A DNA stretch of 64,000 nucleotides, taken from positions 682,001-746,000 of the forward strand of contig NZ_LAJH01000009.1 in NCBI RefSeq assembly GCF_001292625.1. Reading direction: 5' to 3'. This DNA comes from Shimia sp. SK013. Its GTDB lineage: Bacteria; Pseudomonadota; Alphaproteobacteria; Rhodobacterales; Rhodobacteraceae. The position numbers and the translations under genes are program-made. The notes beneath the pieces were generated by a model. That model did no database searches, was not told the DNA's origin, and saw only the letters and a list, made by a program, of their open reading frames with translations. Positions 28,258 to 36,637 of this stretch are shown piece by piece (position 1 is the stretch's first letter; each line of letters starts with the position of its first letter).

Positions 28258-29490
28258 ATGACCGACAAGACTATTCTGGTGATCGGCACCTACGACACCA
28301 AAGACGACGAACTGGGTTTCCTTGCTGATGTGATCCGTAATCAAGGTGGCAATGTCGTCACCATGGACGTCTCCGTTTTGGGCGACCCGTCCAAGCCGAC
28401 GGATTATTCCAAACACGACGTCGCCACAGAAGGCGGCAGCACCATCCAAGCGGCAATTGACCGCGGCGACGAGAACCATGCGATGCAAATCATGGCCAAG
28501 GGCGCCAGCCTTCTGGCGGCACGTCTGCACTCCGAAGGTGCCTTTGACGGTATGATTGTACTTGGCGGCACGATGGGCACGGACCTCGCGCTTGATGTGG
28601 CAACAGCGCTGCCGCTTGGGGTGCCGAAATACATCGTTTCAACCGTGTCCTACTCCCCTTTGATTCCGGCAGAACGACTGGCGGCGGACACCCAGATGAT
28701 CCTGTGGGCGGGGGGCCTTTACGGCCTGAATTCAGTTTGCAAAGCATCGCTGTCGCAGGCGGCGGGCGCCGTTCTGGGCGCGGCCCGGGCGGTGCAATTG
28801 CCTGACCCGGACAAACCGCTGATCGGCATGACATCGCTTGGGACTTCTGCGCTGAAATATGTCATTCCGCTCATCCCTGCGCTTGAGAAGCGCGGTTTTG
28901 AAGTCGCCGTGTTCCATGCCACCGGCATGGGAGGACGCGCCTTTGAAAGCCTTGCCGGCCAAGGCGCCTTTGCCTGCGTCTTTGACTTTTGCACCCAAGA
29001 GCTGGGCAACCATGTCAACGGTTCCAACATTTCTGCCGGTCCGGACCGACTGACCAATGCCGGCGCAACGGGCACGCCGCAAATCGTCGCCCCGGGATGC
29101 TATGATTTGGTGGACATCGTCGGCTGGCAACCCCTGCCCGAGGTTTGGGACAACCACCTGACACATGACCACAACCGCTTGCTGACGTCTGTTGTTCTAA
29201 AAGCGGAAGAAACCAGAAAAGTTGCAGACGTGCACTCCGAGCACCTCGCACAAGCCAAAGGACCAGTGGCGTTGATCCTGCCGGAACACGGCCTTGGCGA
29301 ATGGGATCGCGAGGGGGCGGATTTGCACAATCCCGACGGCCTCGCGACGTTCTTGGCTGAGATTGAGGAAACCCTGCCCGAGACCGTGCAAGCCCACCGC
29401 ATCCCTTGCCACATAAACGACGCCGAATTCGCCGACAAAGCGCTGGAGATTTTCGACGGCTGGTGTGCCGACGGCACCATCTCGGTTTAG
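28258..29490 (+). CDS. UPF0261 (Tm-1-like ATP-binding domain) protein
   Basis: 410 aa. The family pattern is clear: ILVIGTYDTKDDEL at the N-terminus, GMIVLGGTMGTDLA, GMTSLGTSALKY and FHATGMGGRAFE. This is the N-terminal half of the plant Tm-1 resistance protein and of bacterial UPF0261 proteins, which bind ATP; their metabolic role is not established. UPF0261 genes are often paired with a TIM-barrel phosphoenolpyruvate-hydrolase-like gene; none is present here. Its TAG overlaps the convergent hpaR stop by 4 bp. Confidence 0.9.
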   Translation: MTDKTILVIGTYDTKDDELGFLADVIRNQGGNVVTMDVSVLGDPSKPTDYSKHDVATEGGSTIQAAIDRGDENHAMQIMAKGASLLAARLHSEGAFDGMIVLGGTMGTDLALDVATALPLGVPKYIVSTVSYSPLIPAERLAADTQMILWAGGLYGLNSVCKASLSQAAGAVLGAARAVQLPDPDKPLIGMTSLGTSALKYVIPLIPALEKRGFEVAVFHATGMGGRAFESLAGQGAFACVFDFCTQELGNHVNGSNISAGPDRLTNAGATGTPQIVAPGCYDLVDIVGWQPLPEVWDNHLTHDHNRLLTSVVLKAEETRKVADVHSEHLAQAKGPVALILPEHGLGEWDREGADLHNPDGLATFLAEIEETLPETVQAHRIPCHINDAEFADKALEIFDGWCADGTISV

Positions 29491-29924
29491 GAATGGTTTC
29501 CAGGGTCGAGCATGGCCAACAGGTCAAGCAGGGTCTCATAGTTTTGCTCGCCCAGTGTCTCTTTGAAACCTGCCACAATCAGCGCGGCTTCAGGCAAACA
29601 GTCGTCGATGATTTTTTGACCGGCCGGCGTGATGTCAACAAACTGACGACGCCGGTCTTTGACGTCCCGTGTTTGCGTCACCAATCCCTTCTCACGCATG
29701 GTCGCGGCCATCCGTGTGAGACTTGGGAACAGCAAACTGGAACGATCCGCCAGGGTTTTTGTATCCATCCGCCCATACTCGGCCAAAACCCGCAGCACCC
29801 GCCATTGCTGTTCGGTGATTCCCGTCTCGGACAACATGTCTCGGATCGGCGACATCACGCCTTCGCGCGCACGAATCAACGCAATTGGCAGGGATCGCAC
29901 GGTAGAAGGAAGGGGGTTCGTCAT
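29487..29924 (-). CDS. hpaR: MarR-family regulator of homoprotocatechuate degradation
   Basis: 145 aa. Winged helix with ITEQQWRVLRVLAEYG, LADRSSLLFPSLTRMAATMREKGLV and the wing DRRRQFVDIT, matching HpaR, which represses the hpa operon in enterobacteria until 4-hydroxyphenylacetate or a related acid binds. GAGG lies before the ATG at 29924. It diverges from hpaF across 107 bp that contain several inverted repeats suitable as operators. Confidence 0.9.
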   Translation of the reverse strand: MTNPLPSTVRSLPIALIRAREGVMSPIRDMLSETGITEQQWRVLRVLAEYGRMDTKTLADRSSLLFPSLTRMAATMREKGLVTQTRDVKDRRRQFVDITPAGQKIIDDCLPEAALIVAGFKETLGEQNYETLLDLLAMLDPGNHS

Positions 29925-29961
29925 GTTTGCCTCAAGAATCTGGTGCCGCTCAAATGCAGTG

Positions 29962-29981
29962 CAACACAGGTGTTGACAACA
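29962..29981. promoter_or_regulatory. Overlapping inverted repeats with a TTGACA hexamer (hpaR-hpaF)
   Basis: CAACAC-AG-GTGTTG (29962-29975) overlaps a second repeat, TGTTG-A-CAACA (29971-29981). A perfect -35 hexamer TTGACA lies at 29973-29978 facing hpaF. A MarR-type dimer here would block RNA polymerase. The -10 is unclear. Confidence 0.5.
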
Positions 29982-30010
29982 GACCATAGCATTAATTAAC
30001 TTCGCAGCAA

Positions 30011-30022
30011 TTAACATGTTAA
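30011..30022. promoter_or_regulatory. Palindrome TTAACATGTTAA just before hpaF
   Basis: A perfect 12-bp palindrome ending immediately before the GGA of the hpaF Shine-Dalgarno. A second HpaR operator, or a roadblock site, is plausible. It is AT-rich, so chance occurrence cannot be excluded. Confidence 0.45.
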
Positions 30023-30031
30023 GGAAAAGCC

Positions 30032-30421
30032 GTGCCCCACTTTCACATCGACTATTCTGCCAACATCGAAGAGGCCGTCGACATCCAAGCGTTGTGCGAA
30101 GCCATCCGGGCGACCGCCGCTGAAATCGAAACTTTTCCAACCGCCGGAATCCGCGTCCGTGCAACATGTGCCGATCACGTCTCTATGGCCGACGGCAACC
30201 CTAAACATGGCTACATCGATCTGAGCGTGCGGTTGCGCGAAGGCCGAGCTGCTGACGTCAAACAAGACGCCATCACCCGCATCTTTGCAGCCCTCAAAGA
30301 TTTTATGAGCACAGCAATGGAAACCCGCTCCATCGCGCTGTCAGCCGAAATTCGAGACATCGACGCGGCCCTATCCCCAAAATTCGGAACCGTCCGTGAC
30401 CACATGGAGGACAACGCATGA
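30032..30421 (+). CDS. hpaF: 5-carboxymethyl-2-hydroxymuconate delta-isomerase
   Basis: 129 aa, tautomerase superfamily. The catalytic Pro follows the initiator Met (MPHFHIDYS), as in CHMI. It isomerises 5-carboxymethyl-2-hydroxymuconate in the homoprotocatechuate meta-cleavage route. GTG start with AAGGA 5-6 bases upstream. First gene of the plus-strand hpa operon; its stop overlaps the hpaE start (ATGA). Confidence 0.92.
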   Translation: MPHFHIDYSANIEEAVDIQALCEAIRATAAEIETFPTAGIRVRATCADHVSMADGNPKHGYIDLSVRLREGRAADVKQDAITRIFAALKDFMSTAMETRSIALSAEIRDIDAALSPKFGTVRDHMEDNA

Positions 30422-31929
30422 GCGTTCTTGACGACAACAGCGCCAAACTGGACGGCTATCTTGGCCGCTTCCGCGACACCGGCATCCTGAACCGCATCGC
30501 CGGCCAAGATGTGGCAGGCATGGATGGCACGTTTCAAAACACCTCCCCTGTGGATAAATCTGTCATCTGCGACGTGGCGCACGGCACCGCCGCCGACATC
30601 GACAAAGCCGCCAGTGCTGCGCACGACGCGTTTGCCGCGTGGCGCGACTTGCCGGCACTTGAGCGCAAAAAGATCCTCATCCGCATCGCCGAAGGCATCG
30701 AAGCCCGTGCCGAGGAAATCGCGCTGTGTGAATGCTGGGACACCGGTCAGGCCTACAAATTCATGTCCAAAGCTGCGCTGCGTGGCGCTGAAAACTTCCG
30801 CTACTTTGCGGATCAGGTGGTTCAAGCCCGCGACGGTCAGCACCTGCAATCGCCCACGTTGATGAACATCACCACCCGCGTGCCGATTGGACCGGTGGGT
30901 GTCATAACGCCGTGGAACACGCCCTTTATGCTGTCCACATGGAAAATTGCGCCGGCTCTGGCTGCTGGCTGCACCGTGGTACACAAACCCGCCGAAGCAT
31001 CGCCCTTGACGGCGCGCCTGCTGGTTGAGATCGCCGAGGACGCCGGCTTGCCGCCCGGCGTGCTCAACACCGTCAACGGATTTGGCGAAGGAGCAGGCAA
31101 AGCGCTTTGCGAGCATCCTAAAATCAAGGCTATCGCCTTTGTCGGCGAAAGCCGCACAGGCAGCCTGATCACCAAACAGGGTGCTGACACTCTCAAGCGC
31201 AACCACCTTGAACTCGGCGGCAAAAACCCGGTCATCGTGTTTGACGACGCCGATCTGGACCGCGCCCTGGATGCCGCGATCTTCATGATCTACTCGATAA
31301 ATGGCGAACGCTGCACGTCGTCGTCACGCCTGTTGATTCAGGACACCGTGCGCGAGGAATTCGAGGCCAAGCTGATCGCGCGCGTCAACAACATCACAGT
31401 CGGCCACCCGCTGGATCCTGCAACAGAAATCGGCCCGCTTGTGACCGAAGAACACTTCAACAAGGTCACAAGCTATTTTGACATCGCCAAAGAGGACGGC
31501 GCGACCATAGCTGCCGGCGGCGTCACCATCGGGGATAAGGGCTACTTTGTCCGCCCGACGCTGTTTACTGCCGCCACCAACCAGATGCGCATCGCACAAG
31601 AAGAGATATTCGGCCCTGTGCTGACCTCCATTCCTTTCTCCACCGACGAAGAAGCCCTCCAGATCGCCAACGACATCCCCTACGGCCTGACCGGATATGT
31701 CTGGACCAACGACCTGACACGCGCTCTACGCTTCACCGACAAACTTGAGGCCGGCATGATCTGGGTGAACTCCGAAAACGTCCGCCACCTGCCGACCCCG
31801 TTTGGCGGTGTCAAAGCCAGCGGCATCGGCCGTGACGGCGGCGACTGGAGCTTCGATTTCTATATGGAGCAAAAGCACATCGGCTTTGCCACGGGTCAGC
31901 ACAAAATCACCAAACTGGGGGCGCTCTGA
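30418..31929 (+). CDS. hpaE: 5-carboxymethyl-2-hydroxymuconate semialdehyde dehydrogenase
   Basis: 503 aa ALDH. Catalytic Cys in NGERCTSSSR, Glu in ELGGKNPVIV, cofactor motif FVGESRTG and the PWNTPFML segment. The GESRTG and NGERCTSSSR variants are characteristic of HpaE. It oxidises the ring-cleavage semialdehyde to 5-carboxymethyl-2-hydroxymuconate. Stop and start overlap with both neighbours (ATGA with hpaF, TGATG with hpaD), indicating tight coupling. Confidence 0.94.
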   Translation: MSVLDDNSAKLDGYLGRFRDTGILNRIAGQDVAGMDGTFQNTSPVDKSVICDVAHGTAADIDKAASAAHDAFAAWRDLPALERKKILIRIAEGIEARAEEIALCECWDTGQAYKFMSKAALRGAENFRYFADQVVQARDGQHLQSPTLMNITTRVPIGPVGVITPWNTPFMLSTWKIAPALAAGCTVVHKPAEASPLTARLLVEIAEDAGLPPGVLNTVNGFGEGAGKALCEHPKIKAIAFVGESRTGSLITKQGADTLKRNHLELGGKNPVIVFDDADLDRALDAAIFMIYSINGERCTSSSRLLIQDTVREEFEAKLIARVNNITVGHPLDPATEIGPLVTEEHFNKVTSYFDIAKEDGATIAAGGVTIGDKGYFVRPTLFTAATNQMRIAQEEIFGPVLTSIPFSTDEEALQIANDIPYGLTGYVWTNDLTRALRFTDKLEAGMIWVNSENVRHLPTPFGGVKASGIGRDGGDWSFDFYMEQKHIGFATGQHKITKLGAL

Positions 31930-32783
31930 TGGGAGAGATCGTTCTCGCCGCGAAATGCACGCACGTTCCCACCATGCTGATGTCCGAACAGGACGGCCCG
32001 GTGAAAGGCAAACGCCAAGCCGCCATCGACGGACACTTTGATATCGCCAACCGCGCCAAGGCACTCGGGGCAGATACCGTCATCATCTGCGACACCCATT
32101 GGGTCATCAACGCAGGTTTTCACATCAACGCGAACAACCGCTTTGAGGGGATGTTCACCTCCAACGAATTTCCGCAGTTTATTCAGAATATGCCTTACGA
32201 ATACCAAGGCAATCCTGAACTCGGCGACGCAATTGCCAAAGAGGCCTCTGATCGTGGGACCTATACGCTGGCGCACCATCTGGACTCGCTAGAATTGGAA
32301 TATGGCACGCTGGTTCCAATGCGGTTCATGTCGCGCGCCCACGATATGAAGGTCGTATCAGTCGCCGCGTGGTGCACAGTGCATGCCCACGACGAAAGCC
32401 GCATCGTCGGCGAAGCCATCCGCGCCGCGGTTGAGGCGTCCGACAGCAAAGTGCTTTTGGTGGCCTCAGGATCGCTGTCACACAAAATCTGGCCGAACAA
32501 GGACTATGCCGCCAACAACGGCACCTTCACCATCAGTTCCGAATTCAACCGCCAGATGGATCTGCACGTGTTGGATATGTGGCAGCGCGGCGATCACGCG
32601 GCATTCCTCAAGATGTTGCCGGACTATGCCGAGTTCTGCTGCGGCGAAGGCTCTATGCACGACACCGCCATGCTTTATGGTGCCCTTGGCTGGGACAGCT
32701 ATGATGCGAAATGCGAGGTCGTGACCGAGTATTTCCCGTCGTCCGGCACCGGCCAGACCAACGTCGTCTTTCCCGTTCAATAG
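31929..32783 (+). CDS. hpaD: 3,4-dihydroxyphenylacetate 2,3-dioxygenase, class III (LigB-type)
   Basis: 284 aa, closely resembling enterobacterial HpaD/HpcB in length and motifs: AAKCTHVPTM with a metal His, ICDTHWVIN, EYGTLVPMRF with the metal Glu, ASGSLSHKIW and GEGSMHDTAM. It opens homoprotocatechuate between C2 and C3 using a divalent metal, normally Fe(II), and O2. The very next gene encodes a structurally unrelated enzyme predicted to do the same reaction. Confidence 0.93.
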   Translation: MGEIVLAAKCTHVPTMLMSEQDGPVKGKRQAAIDGHFDIANRAKALGADTVIICDTHWVINAGFHINANNRFEGMFTSNEFPQFIQNMPYEYQGNPELGDAIAKEASDRGTYTLAHHLDSLELEYGTLVPMRFMSRAHDMKVVSVAAWCTVHAHDESRIVGEAIRAAVEASDSKVLLVASGSLSHKIWPNKDYAANNGTFTISSEFNRQMDLHVLDMWQRGDHAAFLKMLPDYAEFCCGEGSMHDTAMLYGALGWDSYDAKCEVVTEYFPSSGTGQTNVVFPVQ

Positions 32784-32792
32784 GAGGCCCTG

Positions 32793-33776
32793 ATGCCCGT
32801 CCCCGCACCCAACCTCTATCCCGACTTCAACACAATCCGCCTGAGTCACGTGTGCCTGAATGTCCAAGACCTCGCCGCGTCGCGCAAGTTCTACACTGAA
32901 ATTCTCGGCCTTCAGGTCACAAATGAGGATGACACCCACATCTATCTGCGCGCCATGGAAGAACGCGGGCATCACTGTGTGATCCTGCAAAAATCGGACC
33001 AACCAGGCACCGTCGAAGTCATGGGGTTCAAAACCTTTGACGAGGATGATCTGGACCGTGCCGAGGCATATTTCAAAGCCAAAGGCCGCCCAACGCAGTG
33101 GGTCAAACGCGCCTTTCAAGGCAGAACGTTGCTGACCGCCGACAACATGGGCATCCCGCTGGAGTTCTATCACAAAATGGACCGGCTCCCGCCGATCCAC
33201 CAGAATTACGCGCTTTATCGCGGGGTAAAACCGCTACGGATCGACCACTTCAACTGCTTCAGCCACGACGTGGATGCTTCCGTGGAGTTTTATTCCGACT
33301 TCGGCTTCCGCGTGACGGAATACACCGAAGATGAGGACAGCAAAAAACTTTGGGCTGCTTGGCTACACCGCAAAGGCGGCGTGCATGACATGGCGTTCAC
33401 CAACGGCACTGGCCCGCGATTGCACCACGTGGCCTTCTGGGTACCGACACCGCTGAACATCATCGACCTGCTCGATTTGATGTCCACAACTGGCTACGTC
33501 GACAACATCGAACGCGGCCCCGGACGACACGGCATTTCAAATGCCTTCTTCCTCTATATCCTTGACCCTGATGGCCACCGCATCGAAATCTACTGTTCTG
33601 ACTACCAAACCGTGGATTCCGATCACGAGCCGATCAAATGGGATCTTCAGGACCCGCAACGCCAAACCCTATGGGGGGCCGCAGCACCAGAAAGCTGGTT
33701 CAAACACGGCACAACCTTTGTCGGCGTCGACACCAAAAATTCAACAATCAAAGCAAGTCCGATCATCGCACCATGA
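32793..33776 (+). CDS. Extradiol dioxygenase, type I VOC fold (MndD/HPCD-like homoprotocatechuate 2,3-dioxygenase)
   Basis: 327 aa, two VOC modules (about 15-130 and 145-270). It follows the pattern of Brevibacterium HPCD and Arthrobacter MndD: metal ligands His152 (RIDHFN), His212 (RLHHVAF) and Glu265 (HRIEIY), second-sphere His198 (GGVHDMAF), and the RGPGRHG loop. All key residues are present, so it should be active. The C-terminus is about 35 residues shorter than HPCD. TAGGAGG precedes the ATG, and its stop overlaps the next start (ATGA). Confidence 0.88.
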   Translation: MPVPAPNLYPDFNTIRLSHVCLNVQDLAASRKFYTEILGLQVTNEDDTHIYLRAMEERGHHCVILQKSDQPGTVEVMGFKTFDEDDLDRAEAYFKAKGRPTQWVKRAFQGRTLLTADNMGIPLEFYHKMDRLPPIHQNYALYRGVKPLRIDHFNCFSHDVDASVEFYSDFGFRVTEYTEDEDSKKLWAAWLHRKGGVHDMAFTNGTGPRLHHVAFWVPTPLNIIDLLDLMSTTGYVDNIERGPGRHGISNAFFLYILDPDGHRIEIYCSDYQTVDSDHEPIKWDLQDPQRQTLWGAAAPESWFKHGTTFVGVDTKNSTIKASPIIAP

Positions 33777-35236
33777 CACTCACTCTTAAAACCCCCGCCC
33801 TCCTGCGCGAAGCCGCCTTTGTTGGTGGCCGCTGGATCACCGCCGACGGAACCGGCATCGCTGTCACCAACCCCGCCACCGGCGATGTTTTGGGACATGT
33901 CCCAGACTTAGGCGCGGCAGAGACACAAGAGGCCGTAAAGGCCGCGCAGATCGCGCAATCCGCTTGGGCCAAACGCACCGCCAAAGAGCGCAGCAACGTT
34001 CTGCGCCGTTGGTTTGACCTGATGATGGACAACCAAGCCGATCTGGCCGCGATCCTGACCGCTGAACAGGGCAAACCCCTGACCGAATCCAGCGGCGAAA
34101 TCGCCTATGGCGCGTCCTTTATCGAATGGTTCTCCGAGGAAGCCCGCCGCGCCTATGGCGACATCACCCCGTCCAGCGCGCCGGACAAACGTATTCTGTG
34201 CATAAAACAGCCCATCGGCGTCACCGCCGCGATCACGCCGTGGAATTTTCCAAACGCGATGATCACGCGCAAGGCCGCGCCGGCTTTTGCCGCCGGCTGT
34301 GCCATGGTGCTCAAACCTTCCGAACTCACGCCATTTTCCGCCATTGCACTGGCCGTTCTTGCGCAAGAGGCAGGCCTGCCCGACGGCCTGTTCTCGGTGA
34401 TCACCGGCGATGCCGCGACTATCGGCGGTGTGCTGACAAGCAGCCCAGTCGTGCGCAAACTAACATTCACTGGCTCAACCGGCGTCGGTGCCAAGCTGTA
34501 TGAACAATGCGCGCCAACCATCAAAAAGCTGGGCTTGGAGCTGGGCGGCAACGCGCCGTTCATCGTCTTTGACGACGCGGATCTGGACGCCGCCGTCGAG
34601 GGCGCGGTCCTGTCAAAATTCCGCAACAACGGCCAGACCTGCGTCTGCGCCAACCGCATCTACGTGCAGGCAGGCGTGTATGACACCTTTGCCGAAAAAC
34701 TGGCCGCCAAAATCGCGACGCTTCCAGTTGGCAACGGCGCGGATGACGGCGTGATCTTTGGCCCCCTGATCAATGACGCGGCTGTAACAAAGGTCAGCAG
34801 CCACATCGCGGACGCTGTCGCCAAAGGCGCGGCCGTCACGCTTGGCGGCAACCCGCATGAACAGGGCGGCACATTTTTTGAGCCAACCATTCTTACCGGC
34901 GTAACCTCGGACATGGCCGTGGCCACCGAAGAAACCTTTGGCCCTGTGGCACCCCTCTTTAAGTTCGACACTGAAGCCGAAGCAATTGATGCCGCAAACG
35001 CCACCGAATTCGGTCTCGCATCTTACTTCTTCAGCCGCGACATCTCGCGAGTCTGGCGCGTGTCCGAAGCACTTGAATACGGCATGGTTGGCGTCAACAC
35101 CGGCCACGTCTCGACCGCAGAGGCGCCATTTGGCGGCGTCAAATCCTCGGGTCTGGGGCGCGAAGGTGCGCGCCAAGGCCTCGATGACTTTATGGAACTT
35201 AAATACATCTGCATGGGTGGCATCGATGGGGCATAA
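33773..35236 (+). CDS. gabD: Succinate-semialdehyde dehydrogenase (GabD-like)
   Basis: 487 aa ALDH of the GabD branch: FVGGRW near the start, TPWNFPNAMITRK, FTGSTGVGAKLYEQCAPT, ELGGNAPFIVFDDADLD and NNGQTCVCANR with the catalytic Cys. It would oxidise the succinic semialdehyde released by HpaI to succinate, closing the pathway into the TCA cycle. Embedded in the hpa operon by an ATGA overlap upstream; the next gene starts 3 bp later. The start at 33773 is set by that overlap. Confidence 0.92.
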   Translation: MTLTLKTPALLREAAFVGGRWITADGTGIAVTNPATGDVLGHVPDLGAAETQEAVKAAQIAQSAWAKRTAKERSNVLRRWFDLMMDNQADLAAILTAEQGKPLTESSGEIAYGASFIEWFSEEARRAYGDITPSSAPDKRILCIKQPIGVTAAITPWNFPNAMITRKAAPAFAAGCAMVLKPSELTPFSAIALAVLAQEAGLPDGLFSVITGDAATIGGVLTSSPVVRKLTFTGSTGVGAKLYEQCAPTIKKLGLELGGNAPFIVFDDADLDAAVEGAVLSKFRNNGQTCVCANRIYVQAGVYDTFAEKLAAKIATLPVGNGADDGVIFGPLINDAAVTKVSSHIADAVAKGAAVTLGGNPHEQGGTFFEPTILTGVTSDMAVATEETFGPVAPLFKFDTEAEAIDAANATEFGLASYFFSRDISRVWRVSEALEYGMVGVNTGHVSTAEAPFGGVKSSGLGREGARQGLDDFMELKYICMGGIDGA

Positions 35237-35239
35237 CAC

Positions 35240-36637
35240 ATGAACTGGGACGACTTCGCCGGATGGAGCAAACACATCGCCGACTGGGGCGCGCAGTATC
35301 ACAAGACGCTGGGCGACCGGCCCGTGCGCGCTCAAACAAAACCGGGCGACATCGCAGCGCAACTGCCCGCGTCACCGCCCGATCAGCCCGAAGACATGGC
35401 CGCCATTTTGCAGGACTTTGAGACCATCGTCATGCCCGGGATGACTCATTGGCAGCACCCGCGTTTCTTTGCGTATTTTCCCGCCAATGCAGCCCCGCCC
35501 TCGATGCTGGCGGAGCAGCTGGTCAACACCGTCGCCGCGCAATGTATGTTGTGGCAAACCTCCCCGGCCGCGACCGAGGTCGAGGGGCTGATGGTGGATT
35601 GGATGCGGCAGGCTTTGGGGCTTGCGGACCACTTCACCGGCGTCATTCAGGACAGCGCGTCCTCCGCCACCCTTTCTGCCGTGCTGACCATGCGCGAACG
35701 CGCCACCGGCTTCACCGGCAACCGCGACGGCCTGTCCGGCAAAGGCCACATGCGCGTCTACTGCTCTGATCAGGTGCATTCCTCAATTGATCGCGCCTGC
35801 TGGGTTTCCGGCATTGGTCAGGAAAATCTGGTGAAAATTCCGGGTGCCGGCCCACGCCACGGCATGGACGCCAACGCGCTGGATGCTGCGATCAAGGCTG
35901 ATATCGCCGCCGGCCACACACCTGCCGGGATCATCGCCATCACCGGCGGCACCGGTGTTGGCGGCTGTGACGACCTGCCATCGATTATCAAGGTCGCAAA
36001 GGCTCACGATCTTTACACACACCTTGATGCTGCATGGGCAGGCTCCGCCATGATTTGCCCCGAAATTCGCGAGGAATTCTGGCAAGACGTCGACGCCTTC
36101 GACAGCATCGTGTTCAACCCGCATAAATGGCTCGGTGCGCAGTTCGATTGCTCTATTCAGTTCTTGCGTGACGCGACACCGCAACTCAACACGCTCAAGA
36201 TCGAACCGGAATACCTCAAAACCACCGGCGCCGCCGTCACCAACTATTCGGAATGGACAATCCCTCTGGGTCGCCGCTTCCGCGCTCTGAAACTGTGGTT
36301 CCTGATCCGCTCCTACGGGCTGACAGGGCTGCAATCCCGCATCCGCAACCACGTCGCATGGGCGCATGAACTTTGCGAAGAAATTCGCCAGATCGACGGA
36401 TTTGAAATCACAACAGACCCGGTCCTCAGCCTGTTTTCCTTCCGCTGCCCCGGCGATGACGCGATGCAGCAGCAACTGGTGGACACGATCAACGATGATG
36501 GGCGGATCTATTTGACCCAAGGCGCCTTTCAGGGGCGCAAAATCATCCGGGTTCAGGTTGGCCAATTTGACACAACACGCGACGACGTGATGGCTGTCGC
36601 CTCCGTCACGCAAGACATTTGGGAGAGCATCAAGTGA
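35240..36637 (+). CDS. Aromatic-L-amino-acid decarboxylase (PLP group II)
   Basis: 465 aa, same length class as animal and plant DOPA decarboxylases. Motifs: HPRFFAYFPA, TSPAATEVEGLMVDWM, His180 in DQVHSSIDRA (stacks on PLP), Asp263 in HLDAAWAGSA and the Schiff-base Lys296 in NPHKW. His180 and the Tyr in EPEYLK favour decarboxylation over the aldehyde-synthase variants. Predicted to turn DOPA, tyrosine or a related amino acid into the amine. Its place inside a homoprotocatechuate operon suggests it feeds that pathway. The stop overlaps the hpaG GTG start. Confidence 0.88.
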   Translation: MNWDDFAGWSKHIADWGAQYHKTLGDRPVRAQTKPGDIAAQLPASPPDQPEDMAAILQDFETIVMPGMTHWQHPRFFAYFPANAAPPSMLAEQLVNTVAAQCMLWQTSPAATEVEGLMVDWMRQALGLADHFTGVIQDSASSATLSAVLTMRERATGFTGNRDGLSGKGHMRVYCSDQVHSSIDRACWVSGIGQENLVKIPGAGPRHGMDANALDAAIKADIAAGHTPAGIIAITGGTGVGGCDDLPSIIKVAKAHDLYTHLDAAWAGSAMICPEIREEFWQDVDAFDSIVFNPHKWLGAQFDCSIQFLRDATPQLNTLKIEPEYLKTTGAAVTNYSEWTIPLGRRFRALKLWFLIRSYGLTGLQSRIRNHVAWAHELCEEIRQIDGFEITTDPVLSLFSFRCPGDDAMQQQLVDTINDDGRIYLTQGAFQGRKIIRVQVGQFDTTRDDVMAVASVTQDIWESIK

